Assembly: GCA_005883885.1 (NCBI GenBank)
Contig: VAYF01000012.1
Location: 1-14,435, forward strand
Source: Actinomycetota bacterium
Lineage (GTDB): Bacteria; Actinomycetota; UBA4738; HRBIN12
DNA: 14,435 nt
Direction: 5' to 3'
In this document: piece after piece, positions 13,099 to 14,435 of the stretch
Layout of the letters: every line of letters starts with the position of its first letter
How positions within the stretch are numbered: position 1 is the first letter of the stretch
Notes under the pieces: generated by a model
The model's database searches: none
Told to the model about the DNA's origin: nothing
Seen by the model: only the letters and a program-made list of their open reading frames with translations
Program-made: the position numbers and the translations under genes

Positions 13099-14226
13099 CT
13101 AGGCCAACCGGATCGGGTCGTACCCGGCCGCGACGAGCACGTCGCCGGCCTCCTCCGCCGCGGCCGCCGCTACGGTGACGTGGACCGTCCCACGGCCGCC
13201 TTCCGGGGAGTGCACGATCTGCAGGTCTTCGATGTTGACCCGGCCCTCGCCGAGGACCGCGGTGATCCGCGCGAGCGCGCCGGGCTCATCCGGGATCTCC
13301 ACCTGCACCACCGCGACACCGGCACGGACGGTCGGTTTGGTCGCGAGCCTGAGCCGCGCTCGTTTCGCCTCGTCGAAGGTCCGCTCGACGTCGCCTCCTC
13401 GCCCTCCGAGCACTTCGTCCCGGATCGAGACGAGACGCGAGACGTAGAGGTCGATGGCGGAGGCGACCTGATCGCGGTTGGCGAGCAGGATCTCGCTCCA
13501 GAGGGAAGGGTTCGAGGCGGCGAGCCGTGTCAGGTCGCGGAAGCCACCGGCCGCCAGCAGGAGGATCTCCGGCTCCCCGGCCTCCTCGGCGGCGGCCAGC
13601 CCCATCAGGGACGTGGAAGCGACCTGCGGGAGATGGCTCGCGAACGCGACCAACCGGTCGTGCCGCTCGGGCGAGAGTCGGGCGGGCTGCGCGCCGATCC
13701 GCCCGATCCAGCGCTCGAGCCGCTCGACGGCTTCGGGATCGACCGCGTCCGTGGGCGTCACCGCCCACACGATGCCGTCGACGACCGAGGCCGACGCGTG
13801 TTCCGGCCCGGAGCGCTCGCTGCCGCCCAAGGGGTGGCTCGGCACGTAGCGACGAAGATCCGGCGGGTCCGCCACCGCGCGGATCTCGGCCACGACGTGC
13901 TCCTTGATGCTGGCGGCGTCGGCGACGACCGCGCCGGGCGCGGCCCGCAGCGCGCTCGCCACCGAGCTCGCGACGGCGCCGATCGGGGTGCAGACGATCA
14001 CGACGTCGGCATCGGACACGGCCTCCTCCGACGTCGCGTATGCCGTGAGCGCGCTCCGGGAGGCGGCTCGCGCGGCGGTGCCGGGGTCGATGTCCCACCC
14101 GCGCACGGTGCAGCCGGCGCGGGCCGCCGCCATCGCGATGGAGGTCCCGATCAATCCGGTACCGACGATCGCGACCCGGTCGATCGGCCGTCCGGCCGAG
14201 GGTTCAGGTGTCGGCATCGAGATCAT
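13099..14226 (-). CDS. tyrA: Prephenate dehydrogenase with C-terminal ACT domain
   Basis: This enzyme oxidises prephenate to 4-hydroxyphenylpyruvate with NAD(P)+ on the way to tyrosine. The 375 residues start with a Rossmann motif VAIVGTGLIGTSIA (18-31, GxGxxG at G22-G27). SHPLGGSE (130-137) includes the family's active-site His region, followed by SHLPQV (197-202) and AGGFRDLTRLA (226-236). A separate ACT domain (about 304-375, VQVEIPDEPGALARI...) is the usual site for allosteric inhibition, here probably by tyrosine. The ATG at 14226 overlaps the chorismate mutase gene by 23 bases. A second ATG at 14217 is possible and neither has a convincing ribosome binding site, so coupling to the upstream gene is likely. 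The aroA start is 8 bases after the stop. Confidence 0.94.
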   Translation of the reverse strand: MISMPTPEPSAGRPIDRVAIVGTGLIGTSIAMAAARAGCTVRGWDIDPGTAARAASRSALTAYATSEEAVSDADVVIVCTPIGAVASSVASALRAAPGAVVADAASIKEHVVAEIRAVADPPDLRRYVPSHPLGGSERSGPEHASASVVDGIVWAVTPTDAVDPEAVERLERWIGRIGAQPARLSPERHDRLVAFASHLPQVASTSLMGLAAAEEAGEPEILLLAAGGFRDLTRLAASNPSLWSEILLANRDQVASAIDLYVSRLVSIRDEVLGGRGGDVERTFDEAKRARLRLATKPTVRAGVAVVQVEIPDEPGALARITAVLGEGRVNIEDLQIVHSPEGGRGTVHVTVAAAAAEEAGDVLVAAGYDPIRLA

Positions 14227-14435
14227 CGCGAAGAGCTTCCGCTCCGTCGAGGTACACGTGGACCACCTCTCGGAGCCCTCGCTCCGTGTGGAAGAGCATG
14301 AGGACCCGTACGACGGAAGGCATCGCGCCTCTGACGGACATCTCGCGTGCGCAGAGCAAGGGAACCACGCCAAGTCCGATCCGCCGAGCCGCTTCGGCGG
14401 GGAACGCGGAGCGGAGGTCTTCGGTCGCCGTGAAG
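14204..14435 (-). CDS. aroH: Chorismate mutase, AroH type (C-terminal part)
   Basis: Seventy-six codons and a TGA (14206-14204) are visible. The N-terminus lies beyond the right edge. The segment reads FTATEDLRSAFPAEAARRIG, then VPLLCAREMSV, VVRVLMLFHT and HVYLDGAEALRDDL, matching Bacillus subtilis AroH. The catalytic residues of that enzyme on this part are all in place: Glu78 (E in CAREM), Arg90 (R in VVRVLM) and Tyr108 (Y in HVYL). The enzyme turns chorismate into prephenate, the substrate of the tyrA product that follows with a 23-base overlap. This makes a chorismate-to-tyrosine pair in one operon. No deletion or frame change is seen in the visible part. Confidence 0.92.
   Translation of the reverse strand, partial: FTATEDLRSAFPAEAARRIGLGVVPLLCAREMSVRGAMPSVVRVLMLFHTERGLREVVHVYLDGAEALRDDLDADT

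Noticed and set aside
11864..14301. Long plus-strand open frames (412 and 456 codons) opposite aroA and tyrA
   Set aside because: They are antisense shadows of clearly identified genes and have no plausible start signals or motifs.
1..14435. CRISPR arrays, insertion sequences, rRNA or phage genes
   Set aside because: No regularly spaced repeats, transposase motifs, terminal inverted repeats with target duplications, or phage-type genes were seen on either strand.

Overview
The window is G+C-rich bacterial chromosome, most likely from an actinomycete-type (Actinomycetota) organism, possibly a deep-branching or metagenome-derived one. Three things point there. The order pgsA - gcvH - FHA protein (garA) - MerR regulator (ftsR) - DUF151 nuclease - second MerR regulator - glycine dehydrogenase matches the block known from Mycobacterium tuberculosis (Rv1826 gcvH, Rv1827 garA, Rv1828, Rv1829, Rv1830, Rv1832). 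GTG starts and GTGA/ATGA stop-start overlaps are frequent. The leftmost gene carries a TAFTG sorting-type tail. Unlike mycobacteria, the P-protein is split into gcvPA and gcvPB.

Layout. Positions 1-908 (+) are the end of a surface protein with DUF11-type repeats. A 17-bp hairpin (929-965) separates it from the convergent minus-strand cluster merR - PD-(D/E)xK-like gene - gcvPA - gcvPB (4347 down to 962). A secreted CAP-domain gene (4550-5011, +) interrupts the minus-strand run. Next, on the minus strand and read leftwards, is garA - ftsR - D-alanyl-D-alanine carboxypeptidase - hpt - DUF151 nuclease (8544 down to 5028), with a good promoter in front of garA. Right of that are pgsA - gcvH (9668 down to 8720), a tRNA-Pro(GGG), and a tightly coupled group aroH - tyrA - aroA - cmk - der (14435 down to 9760). 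The last group supplies aromatic amino acids (chorismate mutase, prephenate dehydrogenase, EPSP synthase), CMP recycling and a ribosome-assembly GTPase.

The most notable feature is a pattern of damage. At about 1003, 3626, 6812 and 8878 a conserved protein stops matching its family abruptly and resumes, in another frame or in the next gene, with a short segment (roughly 25-50 residues) missing. The affected genes are gcvPB, the PD-(D/E)xK-like gene together with the gcvPA start, the carboxypeptidase, and gcvH, which has lost its lipoyl-lysine segment. All other genes look complete. Four similar short losses within 8 kb suggest collapsed scaffold gaps or assembly deletions more than biology. 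However, three of the four hit glycine-cleavage genes, so real decay of that pathway must be excluded.

Other points of interest are a 14-bp parS-like palindrome inside an unusual aroA insertion, a tRNA whose 3' end lies 3 nt before the pgsA start codon, and a merR promoter with a dyad operator placed over its predicted transcription start. I found no CRISPR array, insertion sequence or rRNA. No stretch longer than about 210 bases lacks a gene.
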